Shown here piece after piece: positions 12,231 through 22,053 of a stretch of 64,000 nucleotides of DNA. Each line of letters opens with the position of its first letter. The stretch's first letter is position 1. Origin of the DNA: Tricholoma matsutake. Its lineage: Eukaryota; Basidiomycota; Agaricomycetes; Agaricales; Tricholomataceae. The DNA is taken from positions 6,262,001 to 6,326,000 of the forward strand of contig AP026543.1 in assembly GCA_026075535.2 (NCBI GenBank). The letters run 5' to 3'. The position numbers and the translations under genes are program-made. A model generated the notes under the pieces. That model searched no databases and had not been told where the DNA came from. It saw nothing but the letters and a program-made list of their open reading frames with translations.

Positions 12231-14053
12231 ATGACCACAGTCCAGAAAATCAAAGCAAGTCTATTCTATGTTGATAATCTCATTCTAATCGCATTCATCA
12301 TTAGGAAGTCGAAGATGAGATGGTAATCATTCTCTAATTGTCTTTCCTTCTCCTCTTACCTTTTTCTTATAGGCCAGAAGTATAACTGCTTTCTTCCTAC
12401 TACACCACTCATTCATATCGTGCAGCTCAAAAAAATAAGGCCACTAGCTACCATCTCGGTCAGCTAAAAGCCAAGCTTGCAAAGCTCAGACGTGAGCTCA
12501 TAAATCCCATCGGTGGAGGTGGAGGCGGTGGTGGTCTAGGTTTCGATGTAGCCAGGTATTGTTGTTCAGATCACTTTTACCAATTCCCTCATCTCCATAC
12601 ATAGAACGGGCATTGCTTCTGTTGGTTTCGTTGGTTTCCCTTCGGTCGGGAAGGTCTGTCGCATTGTTCCGTTTTACATCCCCTAGCTCACCAATACAAC
12701 AGTCGACGTTGATGTCAAAACTTACTGGAACGCACTCGGAGGTTTCGGAAATCGATTTCACAACTCTAACGACAGTCCCGGGTACGGTCAAAGTACACGG
12801 TGCCCCAATCCAGATCTTGGATTTACGTGAGTAGTCCATACCTACCTATTGGGATCTTTCTCATTCAGACATAGCTGGTATCATCGAAGGTGCAAATGAC
12901 GGACGAGGAAGAGGTCGCCAAGGTACGTCCCACGTGTCCCCAACTCATCACTATCTGTTTCTCAATTTATTTCACACAAACAGTCATTGCCGGTATGAAC
13001 GCCCGTCAAACCTCCAATTCAACTCCTCACCGACGATCCCGCAGTCGCGCGTACATGCAACCTTATCTTCATCGTCCTCGACGTCCTTAAACCCCTCGGC
13101 GACAAGAAGATCATTGAATCAGAGCTCGAGGGGTTCGGCATCAGGCTAAACAAACGACCTCCCGCTATCCTCGTGCGAAAGAAGGAAAAGGGTGGCATTG
13201 CAATAACAAACACCGTCCCGCTGACGAATATAGACCATGATGAAATCAAAGCCGTGCTGAGTGAGTACAAAATAAGTAATGCTGATGTTGCGATTCGAGA
13301 ACCAGGAGCTACGGCCGACGATCTTGTGGATGTGGTGGAAGGAAACCGGTGCGCTACGACTGTCTTTAGTACACGACTCCTGATGCCCTGTTCACAGGGT
13401 ATATATCCCAGCGTTATACGTGAGTCTCGCATTCTCCGTATATACGTATTCTAAACTCTCTTGCATAGGTATTGAACAAGGTATGTAATGTGCCTCAAGA
13501 AACGAACAAGAAGCCAATATGGTTACAGATTGATGCGATATCAATAGAAGAGCTCGACCTCCTGTATGCCTATTCCATACCCTTTTACATAGCCTTATTT
13601 ATCTCTTCTCCAGGTACAAAATCCCCAACTCCGTCCCTATATCCTCCCGTGAATGGCTCAACATCGACGAACTGATTGAAAAAATGTGGGAAACGCTCGA
13701 CCTCGTCCGCGTCTACACGAAACCCCGGGGCCTCCCACCAGATTACTCTCAGCCCGTTGTCCTCCGCAGGGGTAAATGCACTATAGAGGACTTTTGTAAT
13801 TCCATACACAAGGAAATCGCGAAACAGATGAAATAGTGAGTGCTTGGGATGTGAATAGTCCTTCGTGGATTAACGGCTTTGTTGATCTCAGCGCTATCGT
13901 ATGGGGTGCTAGCGCTAAACACTCACGCGGACAAAAGGTGGGACTGGATCATGTCTTGGAAGACGAAGACGGTGCGCACTTTTCCATTGCTGACACATTT
14001 CATTGTTTAACCTTGACCTACACGACACAGTTGTCCACATCTCCAAGAAGTAA
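12231..14053 (+). CDS. RBG1: DRG-family GTPase Rbg1/DRG1
   Basis: Ribosome-associated OBG/DRG GTPase that helps translation, with partner Tma46/DFRP1. Fifteen exons: 12231-12254, 12305-12322, 12373-12379, 12426-12555, 12605-12653, 12703-12826, 12875-12922, 12984-12992, 13045-13348, 13398-13419, 13469-13480, 13529-13563, 13614-13835, 13892-13971, 14031-14053; 368 residues, the normal family length. G1 GFPSVGKST, G3 DLPGIIEGA, G4 NKID and G5 SREW are present, and the C-terminal TGS domain contains [13 protein letters not shown] and ends DVVHISKK. Three exons are only 7, 9 and 12 nt long. The first intron (12255-12304) starts with GC. Every junction restores a conserved residue. Confidence 0.95.
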
Positions 14054-14112
14054 GCATCAACAACCATCGAACAAAAGTATCTATAGCATTATATCCTCGC
14101 AACATCATATCT

Positions 14113-16439
14113 CTACCCAAGACCACTGAGTTGACCTTGATACGTTGTTTCCTCATTTAAATAAATGAACATAAGCCTGAGGAACCCCCACACCAATCCG
14201 ACAGCACAATAGACGCTGGTCAACATTAGCGGGAGGAATTCCATCGCCGACCCAGTTGTTTCAACCCAGGAGAATTCCTCGGAAGAGACATATACGTCCA
14301 TCTTGCTATTGGGGCGTTGCGTCAAAACGGGGAAGAGGGTGATAAAGGCCAGAAGGAGTGGGAAGCCTGCTATGTACAATTTCTCGAGGCCATCGATGAT
14401 CACCAACACCAGTGACCTTGGAAACCTGAAAATTGAGACTGAGCAGCCGTCAGAACACCCAAACTCGCGGAATGACTTACTCGTAAACACGACGACGCAA
14501 GGTTGCATAGACGAACGTGATCCAAAGAATGGAATACAAGACTTTGACAACCGATTCTGTATTTGCCTTGAATAAGTAGGGAGTACTTCCAATAGCACTA
14601 TTCAAATACCTCCAGGTGTGAAGAGTAGCGGAAATAGAGAGAAAATGCCCGCAACACTAGCCATGACGAAAGTCCTGAAGTATGCTTGCCTCTCTGCAGC
14701 AAGTAAACTGATATTGAAATGAATTAGGGAAGACAGCATGGTCGTCACAGCTAGTGCTTACCTTAGAGGTACCAGGATAAGCAAAACAGCCTTCTCATGG
14801 ACATGCCAGCCAAATAAAAAAGAGGTGTATCCACAAAGCGTCAGCGCAGTCAAAAATGATTTGTACGTCGGAGAAATCCAGAGCTTGATTAACCAGATCT
14901 GTGATGCTGATGAATGAGCCTGTGTCGAACGAAGTCTGCCAATCACTGACTGATTGAAACAAGATCGTGATAACGAAGGTGTGGATGGGCTTGACGTTCG
15001 GTAGGACTGTAAAAATCGTGTCACCCACAAGGCCTCGAGATGTTGAAGCGACGCCGGAGGTGTTGATTGCAATATCTGCACCGATGCGTTCAATGTCTGC
15101 GAGTGAGATGGAAGTCACTTGTGACCTGTGAAAACGAGATTGTCTACATACATCGAAGCAGAACTCGATCAGCAGCAGTTACCAAAGCCCATGCATTTGG
15201 AGCCCAGTAGGCATGGTTCAAACCTCTGGTGAAGGGGAACAGTCGGGACAGTACTTGTGGGATCTGGCCCATCAGAATGAATGGTCCAAAGGAAACAACG
15301 AATACAACAATAACCGCGTTTGCCAGTGATAGGAAGTTCTTGATTTCAAGTTGCCCAGAAGATGACACACAGAACGAACGAAGCAAATAAACAAAATATG
15401 CAGGCTATGGATACGGTAGATGTCAGCATAAGATCGATGAGCGACAAAAAGTAGATGAGTATTACCGCTAGATACATATAGATATGTTTAAAGTTTAGCA
15501 GCACGGCGAAAAGAATGCCGCTGGCAAGTTTATTCCCCTGGAAACGTGGGTCAATATACTAGGTATGCACGTCAGGACATTCATGTGGTGCTTACGTTGC
15601 GAGCCATCAGAATTGACCATAGAAGAATTCCAAACATAAACCCATTGTACTGAAAGTGGATATGGTCGACAATTAGAAATCCGGGATGAAGGAAAAGTGA
15701 GGCTGAGATTATTCGTTGAGTCGATGGATCCACAGAGCCTCGAATGAACCTGGACAGAGAGAGAATTCAGTCTAAAGCACTTCTAAATGTGACGAGAGGA
15801 CACTACCTGAGAACAGCAACTCCAAGGACTAATTCCGTGATAATGACCGTCGTACGCTGGTAGGCTATCACCGACCAGCTGTCGTAGTTGAGATTATTCA
15901 GGTCGACAATTTTGGGATCAATGTATGATGCGGGTATTGACAACAGTTTCTCGAAATAAGCAAAGAATGGTGGATAGTCGAGTGCTGAGGTGTGGATCAC
16001 TCAATTAGGGCAAGTCAGAACGAACGATGATTGGGCTTACTCCATTCCGAGGTTGTCTGCACCAATTCTGCGTGAAATCGCGTTTCATACGAGAGGTTTA
16101 ATGCAACTCACATCGTAGTACCATCGGGATATGGGAAGAGAGTGTGTGATAGCTAACCAGTTTCGATGGACTTCAAAATCTGTAGACCGACTGTTGAGGA
16201 TCTCAATGGCCGGGGACTGGTGGAATATACTTCATGCAAACTCACTAAGAAGGATATAACAAAAGTTTGATACATGTAGACAGAATCAAGACGTCCCATT
16301 CTGAAGGCTCCACATCCCAAAGAAGCCACGTGCTTTGCTTTGCTATTGGAGAGTCCACACTGGGAATATTCGTTGGCGGCGTATTGAGATTTGAAGACGG
16401 TATTCTTCGCCGAAGAGTGTTCACGTCACCCCCGTTCAT
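14113..16439 (-). CDS. ALG8: Dolichyl-P-Glc alpha-1,3-glucosyltransferase Alg8
   Basis: Adds the second glucose to the lipid-linked N-glycan precursor in the ER lumen (ALG6/ALG8 family, GT-C fold). Family motifs are [18 protein letters not shown] in the first luminal loop (one possible DxD-like acidic site), [69 protein letters not shown], and [15 protein letters not shown]. These identify ALG8 over ALG6, notably the [11 protein letters not shown] form. The remainder is a series of membrane helices split by many introns. The first in-frame ATG after an upstream stop is 16439. It ends 59 bp from the RBG1 stop and starts 123 bp from VMA21 on the other strand. Confidence 0.9.
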
Positions 16440-16562
16440 GATGTCGATCGCAAGAGAAGGGACGTAATTTGAATTCCAACTGGCCGAGTTTTGTGTCAAT
16501 CATGTGCAAGGGCGCTTGAAGTCAACCTCTCTGTGTCAGTGCACAACGCTACTTGCTTCAAC

Positions 16563-16955
16563 ATGAGTGAACAAGTCACTGCAGGGAAAACCAACGAGGC
16601 AGCAGCAGCAGGGTACGTAGAAACGTATGTTCTGGCAGCGGCTTATAACTGACGTCACTGTATAGAGCCGTACTCGTCAAACTCCTGATTTTCACTCTCT
16701 CCTTGGGCATTGTGCCAATCTCTGGATACTTCGTGTCATTGAAGTATATTTGGAACGGTGGGCATGAATACTAAAGATTTCACTTCATGACTCCCTCATG
16801 CCGCTTTCCGACCAGGTAACTCCACATATGCAGCCATTACTGCGGTGGTTCTAGCCAACATCGTTCTTGTTGCATATATCATAAGCTCAATCTTGGAAGA
16901 TCAAAAGGGTGCCTCTCTGATAAAGGTACCTCTAGAAACAAAGAAAAAACAATGA
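16563..16955 (+). CDS. VMA21: V-ATPase assembly factor Vma21
   Basis: Small ER membrane chaperone that assembles the Vo sector of the vacuolar H+-ATPase. Exons 16563-16612, 16666-16757 and 16816-16955 give 93 residues with two membrane segments (LLIFTLSLGIVPISGYFVSL, then AAITAVVLANIVLVAYIISSI) and a hydrophilic tail. The protein ends in KKKQ, a di-lysine KKxx signal that retrieves Vma21 to the ER. The length, two-helix layout and terminal KKxx are all typical. It is divergent from ALG8, so two ER proteins may share a promoter. Confidence 0.92.
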
Positions 16956-17225
16956 GGCATCTTTGAACCCGTTAATGCACTTGTCAAAATTATTGACTTT
17001 TTTCAACGGAATGCGTGCAATTTCAGCCCGTTCCTTGTTCTCATTCGGGAGGGTGCTATTCTATGCTACCGGTTGGAATGTCAGAGCTAACATTCACCAT
17101 TCACGATGTCGCTGCTGCCCACTGGACAGTGGACGTTGTCATTGAGTGATAAACAACCTATACAATTCATGTTAATGTTTTCCTATTGTTCTTTGTACAA
17201 TCTACGATTGCCTCGCATCTGAGTG

Positions 17226-18773
17226 TCAGTAGGGACTGGGACGGCTCTGCTTCTCGAATGCTATCACGCGTAAATCAGCAATTGCGCCGGTGAAGAGATG
17301 TATGAAGAAATGCACCATGTACGTGGTCGCCGCAAAACGCTCATGCTGCGAATCGGTATGTCTCCCACTATCATCACGAGGAAAGGGGATCCCAGCGCTT
17401 GTAGTAGTTCCGTGAGCGGAAGAGAGCTTTCGCCGTTCGACCCGTAGGTCTCGGACTCGAAGCTCAGTCGTGGAGTGTGCACTCCGAAGTGTTAATCGCC
17501 GACCAACTAACAAAGATAAGTGAGGAGCAGCAACAGTATCATAGCTTGGAGTCATTGGTGGAGTGGGAAGCGGACTGTCGGGAGGGGTGCTAGTAGGCGG
17601 TGACATTCTATGAAACGCCCTTATATTCAAGGGAGACGGTGATTGAGGCTGTGGAGAGGCTGACGAAAATGATGTAGAAGTCGCCGGTGGAGTAGACTGG
17701 GTAGAGCTGAACGCCGGCGAAGGTGGAAGTTGCACTGCTGTAGGGGCGGGTAACAAAGCAAGTGGCTTGGGTCGTCTGCGGAAGAAAGGGGGAGAAGAAG
17801 ATGGCGACGATGCTAGGGAGAATTCTGTCTCTCTGGTGAATTCTGACTTCGATTGTGACACTCCGCCTTTGGTGAAAGGAACAGCGGCTGTCGCATGGTA
17901 AGGGGTACGCGGCTTGGGTAGCTTCGTAGATTTTTCCTCAAGCGAAGGAGAATTCAGATCTGGGGTATTAATGAGAGTAGCAGTAGGATCCGAGTGCTGA
18001 TATGTCGAAGTTGTTTTATCCTGAATGCTCAGAGGAATGGCTCCAAGATGTCTGTCGTCCTTAGAACTAGACAACGCGGACTCCTGGGAGTAGATAGACT
18101 CGGTGTCATGAGAATAACAAGAATCAGACCTCCGGGAACCGTCGGCAGTAGAAGCATCCTTCAAAGATGCTCGACTCGAAGCAGATTCACGATCATTTTC
18201 GTTTAATTCGACGAGACGTGGAGAAGATCGTGATGAAGAATCGGATTGGGAAGGCCTCTGAGTCTGCGGTGCTGGAGAGAACTTCACGCGGGTGGGGGAG
18301 CGAGGGACGCTTACAGATTCGATATCTTGGTTTGATGAACGGTACCAAGGATCTAGGAAGGGAGGGCGAGGTGGACGAATTGGTGTACTCAGAGGGTCAT
18401 TCCACTCGCGCGATATCCTAAGATTCGGCGGGCCATGCGAGAGGTTGTGTGGTGGCCCATGGGAAAATGGAGCACCGTAATGACCGTGAGGAACAAATTG
18501 GGGAGCAGAATGTAGCTTCTCTGCCAAGATCCCCTGACCATCGGCAAGTTGTGGTTTGGAATTACTAGTTTCTTGTGCGTGAGTATGGTGCACCTCAGCG
18601 GCAGTGTTAGACTGGATATACTCCATCTCGCCGAAGCTAATCTTTGGAGTTATAGATGCGGAAATGACTTCTGGTGATGCATGCTCAGGTAGGTGCGGAG
18701 AGGAGGTTTGAGTCGATGAGTTAATACTATTCTTCTTCTTCCAGACGGAGCGCAGGAACGGGAAGAGTTTCAT
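17226..18773 (-). CDS. Disordered Ser/Pro-rich hypothetical protein
   Basis: A 515-codon frame from ATG 18773 (MKLFPFLRSVWKKKNS). It has no recognisable domain. Most of it is low-complexity: Ser, Pro and Thr clusters such as SSPSSSPPFF, PPATSTSFSSASPQP and TSTPPDSPLPTPPMTPS. The codon use and length argue for a real gene. The last 80 codons change to an Arg-rich character, and another frame in that area reads PRLSFESETYGSNGESS and LLQALGSPFLV, which looks more protein-like. A missed intron near 17480-17530 would explain this, but the only GT-AG pair I see there is about 30 nt apart, too short to trust. The C-terminus is therefore uncertain. Confidence 0.5.
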   Translation of the reverse strand: MKLFPFLRSVWKKKNSINSSTQTSSPHLPEHASPEVISASITPKISFGEMEYIQSNTAAEVHHTHAQETSNSKPQLADGQGILAEKLHSAPQFVPHGHYGAPFSHGPPHNLSHGPPNLRISREWNDPLSTPIRPPRPPFLDPWYRSSNQDIESVSVPRSPTRVKFSPAPQTQRPSQSDSSSRSSPRLVELNENDRESASSRASLKDASTADGSRRSDSCYSHDTESIYSQESALSSSKDDRHLGAIPLSIQDKTTSTYQHSDPTATLINTPDLNSPSLEEKSTKLPKPRTPYHATAAVPFTKGGVSQSKSEFTRETEFSLASSPSSSPPFFRRRPKPLALLPAPTAVQLPPSPAFSSTQSTPPATSTSFSSASPQPQSPSPLNIRAFHRMSPPTSTPPDSPLPTPPMTPSYDTVAAPHLSLLVGRRLTLRSAHSTTELRVRDLRVERRKLSSAHGTTTSAGIPFPRDDSGRHTDSQHERFAATTYMVHFFIHLFTGAIADLRVIAFEKQSRPSPY

Positions 18774-20314
18774 AGTGAGAGACAAGATGGAGAGACCGTC
18801 GCTGTCCTGTCAAGAGCAGTGAGAGAGATGGCACTCGTTGCTGCGGCCGATGACAACAGTTCAGGTGGGCGAATATATGGGATGGAATGACAATGCAATA
18901 TCTTCTACTCGCCTCGTTAGGCGTTCATGGTCTGTTAATAAGCCAGGAGATCTGTTCCTATGCATTCCTTGTGTTGCGAGCTTCCGGACACTTGTATGAC
19001 AGAAGGCTCAAGGCATATCCGAGTGGCCGCTAAGAATAGCAGGTCCTGCTTGTCTCCGAATCACGAATTTCCTATACAGCTTCCTATGCCCTATCAATCA
19101 CCACATCTGTATGACTCGCACATGCCGCACAACTGACGGAGGATGTAAGGGTCAGTGGGCGTTGCCCGAATGATCTCGATATGGTTTTGATTGTGCCTTG
19201 AGGATTCTTTGGACGTCCCTATGTACGAAGACTTGGAGACTCGGATGCCACATATACAGGGCTGCGTTGCACCTCGACAAGGGTCGGCCGGAGATGAAAT
19301 TCACGAAGCTGTGGTGGCATACTTTATAAGTTCGGATGGAGTTAGATCCATGTCGTTGTCGATATCAACAGCTTAGCGTTGGCAAGTTGACATTTCAATT
19401 GTTATCAAATAAAACGCTCCAAGTTATTCACATGAACCGCACCCTGGAAGATGTGCTCAGCCGATACTGCATGCACCCACCCGCTTCAGCGACAGTGCCC
19501 CGTAGCCAATCGATCGAAAGCAATCGGAGAAGGGCAGATGGATGACTCTTTGATAGGACTAGCTTCAGGTTCACCATCTTCAATGGGAGAATAGTTTCGA
19601 GCCTAACCCAACCGGGAATGTACAGCATATCATGAACACTTGACATGTCTGACCCCAGTAAGTACGGCGACGGTGCCAAAGGGGACTTGACGCAGTCGAG
19701 CCTGTCACCAACCATTCAGGCTTCAAGCTTTAAGTTGAAGTTCGGAAGTGAGTGTCCTCGACCGATGTAAAAGATAAGAATCTAATTAGCACGCATGGCC
19801 AGCTATACTTTGCAACAAAGTCTTGGTTTACTTACAAGAGTGAATTGATTGCATGTAATTGCCATTTTCCATCCAATTGGGGTGGCTACTTTGAAGTTAA
19901 CATAAAACTACCTGGAAATAACGATGGTTGACTACATACGGATCACAGAACTTTTTTATTGCTAAAACCCCTCAAAAGGGTCCATAATGTTGCGAAAAAA
20001 AATTGGCCACCTAAATTTATGTCGCGGAGAAAACTTCGGAGAATCCATCCGTCCGTCTGTCCGCCACATAGCCGTAAACCGGCCATTGTTCGGGGAGATG
20101 AGACCAGAGTTATGAAGTCACCTTGACAATGTATGGTCCAGAGAAAAGGATAACATCACAAAATGAATCCTTCAAAAAGCTACTGATGACAAGGTAAAAT
20201 AGGCATACATATACTGTAACATAGCGTCTGCGGCGAGTGGTACATAATAAAAATAAATGATTGTTGGTATGGACATTGAATGATAGTGCAATAGAAAAGA
20301 ACACACTGGCACGG
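18774..20314. other. 1.5 kb region without a recognisable gene
   Basis: No open frame here resembles a known protein, and the longest (19428-19715, minus) is 95 codons of unremarkable composition. There is a small hairpin around 19966-19982 (ACCCCTCAAAAGGGT) and a short CCGT-rich run near 20047-20062. I see no tRNA-like cloverleaf. It is the longest gene-poor stretch in the window and could hold a degraded element, long 3' ends or a non-coding transcript. Confidence 0.45.
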
Positions 20315-21804
20315 TCAAAAATCTTCATCGAGGACACTGTGAACGTGGTCAGTATAGAAATAACATCGAAGACGAGAACGACTAACAACGTCTTTGCTGA
20401 CAAGTGGGCGGTCCCATCAAGCGCAGCCGAATGGTTGACACCTGCTTTTGAGTAATCTGACACACGCTTCTCAAAGAAGTTGGTCTTCCCCTGAAGCGAG
20501 ATCATGTCCATGAAGTCAAAAGGGTTCGTCACATCATACACCTTGTCGTTACCAAGTGCGACAAGGAGACGATCGGCAACAAACTCGATATACTGGCACA
20601 TGAGTTTTGAGTTCATCCCAATGAGCTTCACAGGAAGTGCATCTGAACGACGGTTCTGAGACAGTCATCGATGAGAGCAGAGAAAGAACTAACCAGTCAA
20701 GAATTCTTGCTCGATGACAACCGCTTCTGTGATGATAAACTTCACAGTGTCGGGATGCGGACGGCGCTTAAGATGACTGAACAGCAAGCACGCGAAATCT
20801 GTGTGCATACCCTCATCGCGACTGATAAGCTCGTTTGAAAAGGTCAAGCCAGGCATGAGACCACGCTTCTTCAACCAGAAGATGGACGCGAATGATCCAG
20901 AGAAAAAGATGCCTTCGACAGCGGCGAAGGCCACCAACCGTTCACCGAATGTCGAATGTTTGTCGGATATCCACCGCAGGGCCCAGTCAGCCTTTCGCTT
21001 TATACAGGGAATGGTCTCGATGGCGTCGAAAAGATATTCTCGTTCCGTGGCATCTTTGATGTAAGTGTCGATGAGTAGGGAGTAGGTCTCGGAGTGAATG
21101 TTTTCCATCATAATTTGGAAACCGTAGAAACAACGCGCTTCCGCAACTTGGACTTCGTTTGAAAACCTCTCAAGGAGGTTCTCATTAACTATCCCATCAG
21201 ACGCTGCGAAGAACGCGAGAACATGAGAGATGAAATGACGTTCGTTGTCGTTGAGACGGTTGTGCCAGTCATGTAGATCCTTGGAAAGATCCATCTCTTC
21301 GGCGGTCCAAAACGAAGCCTCTGCCTTTTTATACATTTGCCATATCTACCGCGCGTTTTGTTAAAGATTGTATTTGACTGAAGGACGCGACTAACCTCGT
21401 GATACTGAATAGGAAATAGTACAAAACGACGGCGAGATTCTCTTAGAAGAGGTTCCTCCTCTTCGATATTGTCAGTATGGAGTATAGTATGTAATGTAAC
21501 GATATACACACTTTCCAGCAGGTCAATCTCGCCGATAAACTTCCTCCTTGAAAGGGAAAGCGCTTCTTCCGGACTCGGGGACTCTTCATGCTCTCCCTCC
21601 TCATCCACCGACCTGGGAGAACGAGGGAGACGTTCGTCGTCAAGGATCTTGAGTGATTTCTTCATGGGTTTCGTGGGACTGTCAAAGGTCAAGGCAGCGA
21701 GCGAAGCGGCGGCCTAGAGAGAGGAAGTTATGCCTAGTTGATCAGACAACGAAAAGATATACCTTTTTGGAAGGAGTAGGCTCTGGGCAAACTGTGGTCG
21801 TCAT
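20315..21804 (-). CDS. RNR2: Ribonucleotide reductase small subunit, copy A
   Basis: R2 subunit that generates the tyrosyl radical for dNTP synthesis. Exons 21763-21804, 21512-21713, 21396-21460, 20694-21345, 20387-20642 and 20315-20336 give 412 residues, the usual length. All di-iron ligands are visible: Asp in [10 protein letters not shown], Glu in [10 protein letters not shown], His in MENIHSETY, Glu in [10 protein letters not shown], and Glu and His in [10 protein letters not shown]; the radical Tyr is the last residue of NIHSETY. The tail KTFVLDEDF, which docks on R1, is on a 22-nt last exon. The N-terminal 80 residues form a variable regulatory region rich in Ser, Glu and Lys. It lies head to head with copy B, 249 bp away. 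Confidence 0.95.
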
Positions 21805-22053
21805 TGCAAGAAGAGTGTTTTGGAGATGGGAGTACGAAGGAGAGAGGAAGTTAAAGTGTTTGTGGGTTTTTATTTCAAACAACGCGTATGGCTGTGTTTG
21901 GCGTGATCAACAGAGTTGTCAAGTCCGTGACCGTGTTACTTGCGCTTATTGACACGATGGAAACGTGACTGCTATTACAAACCATCCCGTGCCTATTTTA
22001 AGCCCTATTACTTAAAGCCCTCACATGCACAAGTGACTCAATGTGTGGAAGAA
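21805..22053. promoter_or_regulatory. Shared divergent promoter of the two RNR2 genes
   Basis: 249 bp separate the two start codons and must hold both promoters and 5' leaders. An ACGCGT hexamer lies at 21882-21887. In yeasts this is the MluI cell-cycle box bound by MBF, which drives S-phase genes including ribonucleotide reductase. That it acts here is inference from sequence identity and gene type. A direct near-repeat around AAGCCCT (CTATTTTAAGCCCTATTACTTAAAGCCCT, 21993-22021, two AAGCCCT units) lies close to the copy B start. Confidence 0.6.
21882..21887. promoter_or_regulatory. Candidate MCB box (ACGCGT)
   Basis: Palindromic ACGCGT, so it could serve both divergent RNR2 genes. It is 78 bp from the copy A start and 167 bp from the copy B start. 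MCB boxes recruit MBF at G1/S in ascomycete yeasts; use in this fungus is inferred. Confidence 0.45.

Noticed and set aside
12035..12253. 72-codon minus-strand frame upstream of KCH
   Set aside because: It is driven by the GAAG repeat and Ser-rich translation of the promoter; KCH has its own conserved start at 12051.
20110..20314. Extension of RNR2 copy A through its last intron to a longer hydrophobic tail
   Set aside because: The intron 20337-20386 leads to KTFVLDEDF and a stop at 20315; the longer frame has no R2 similarity.
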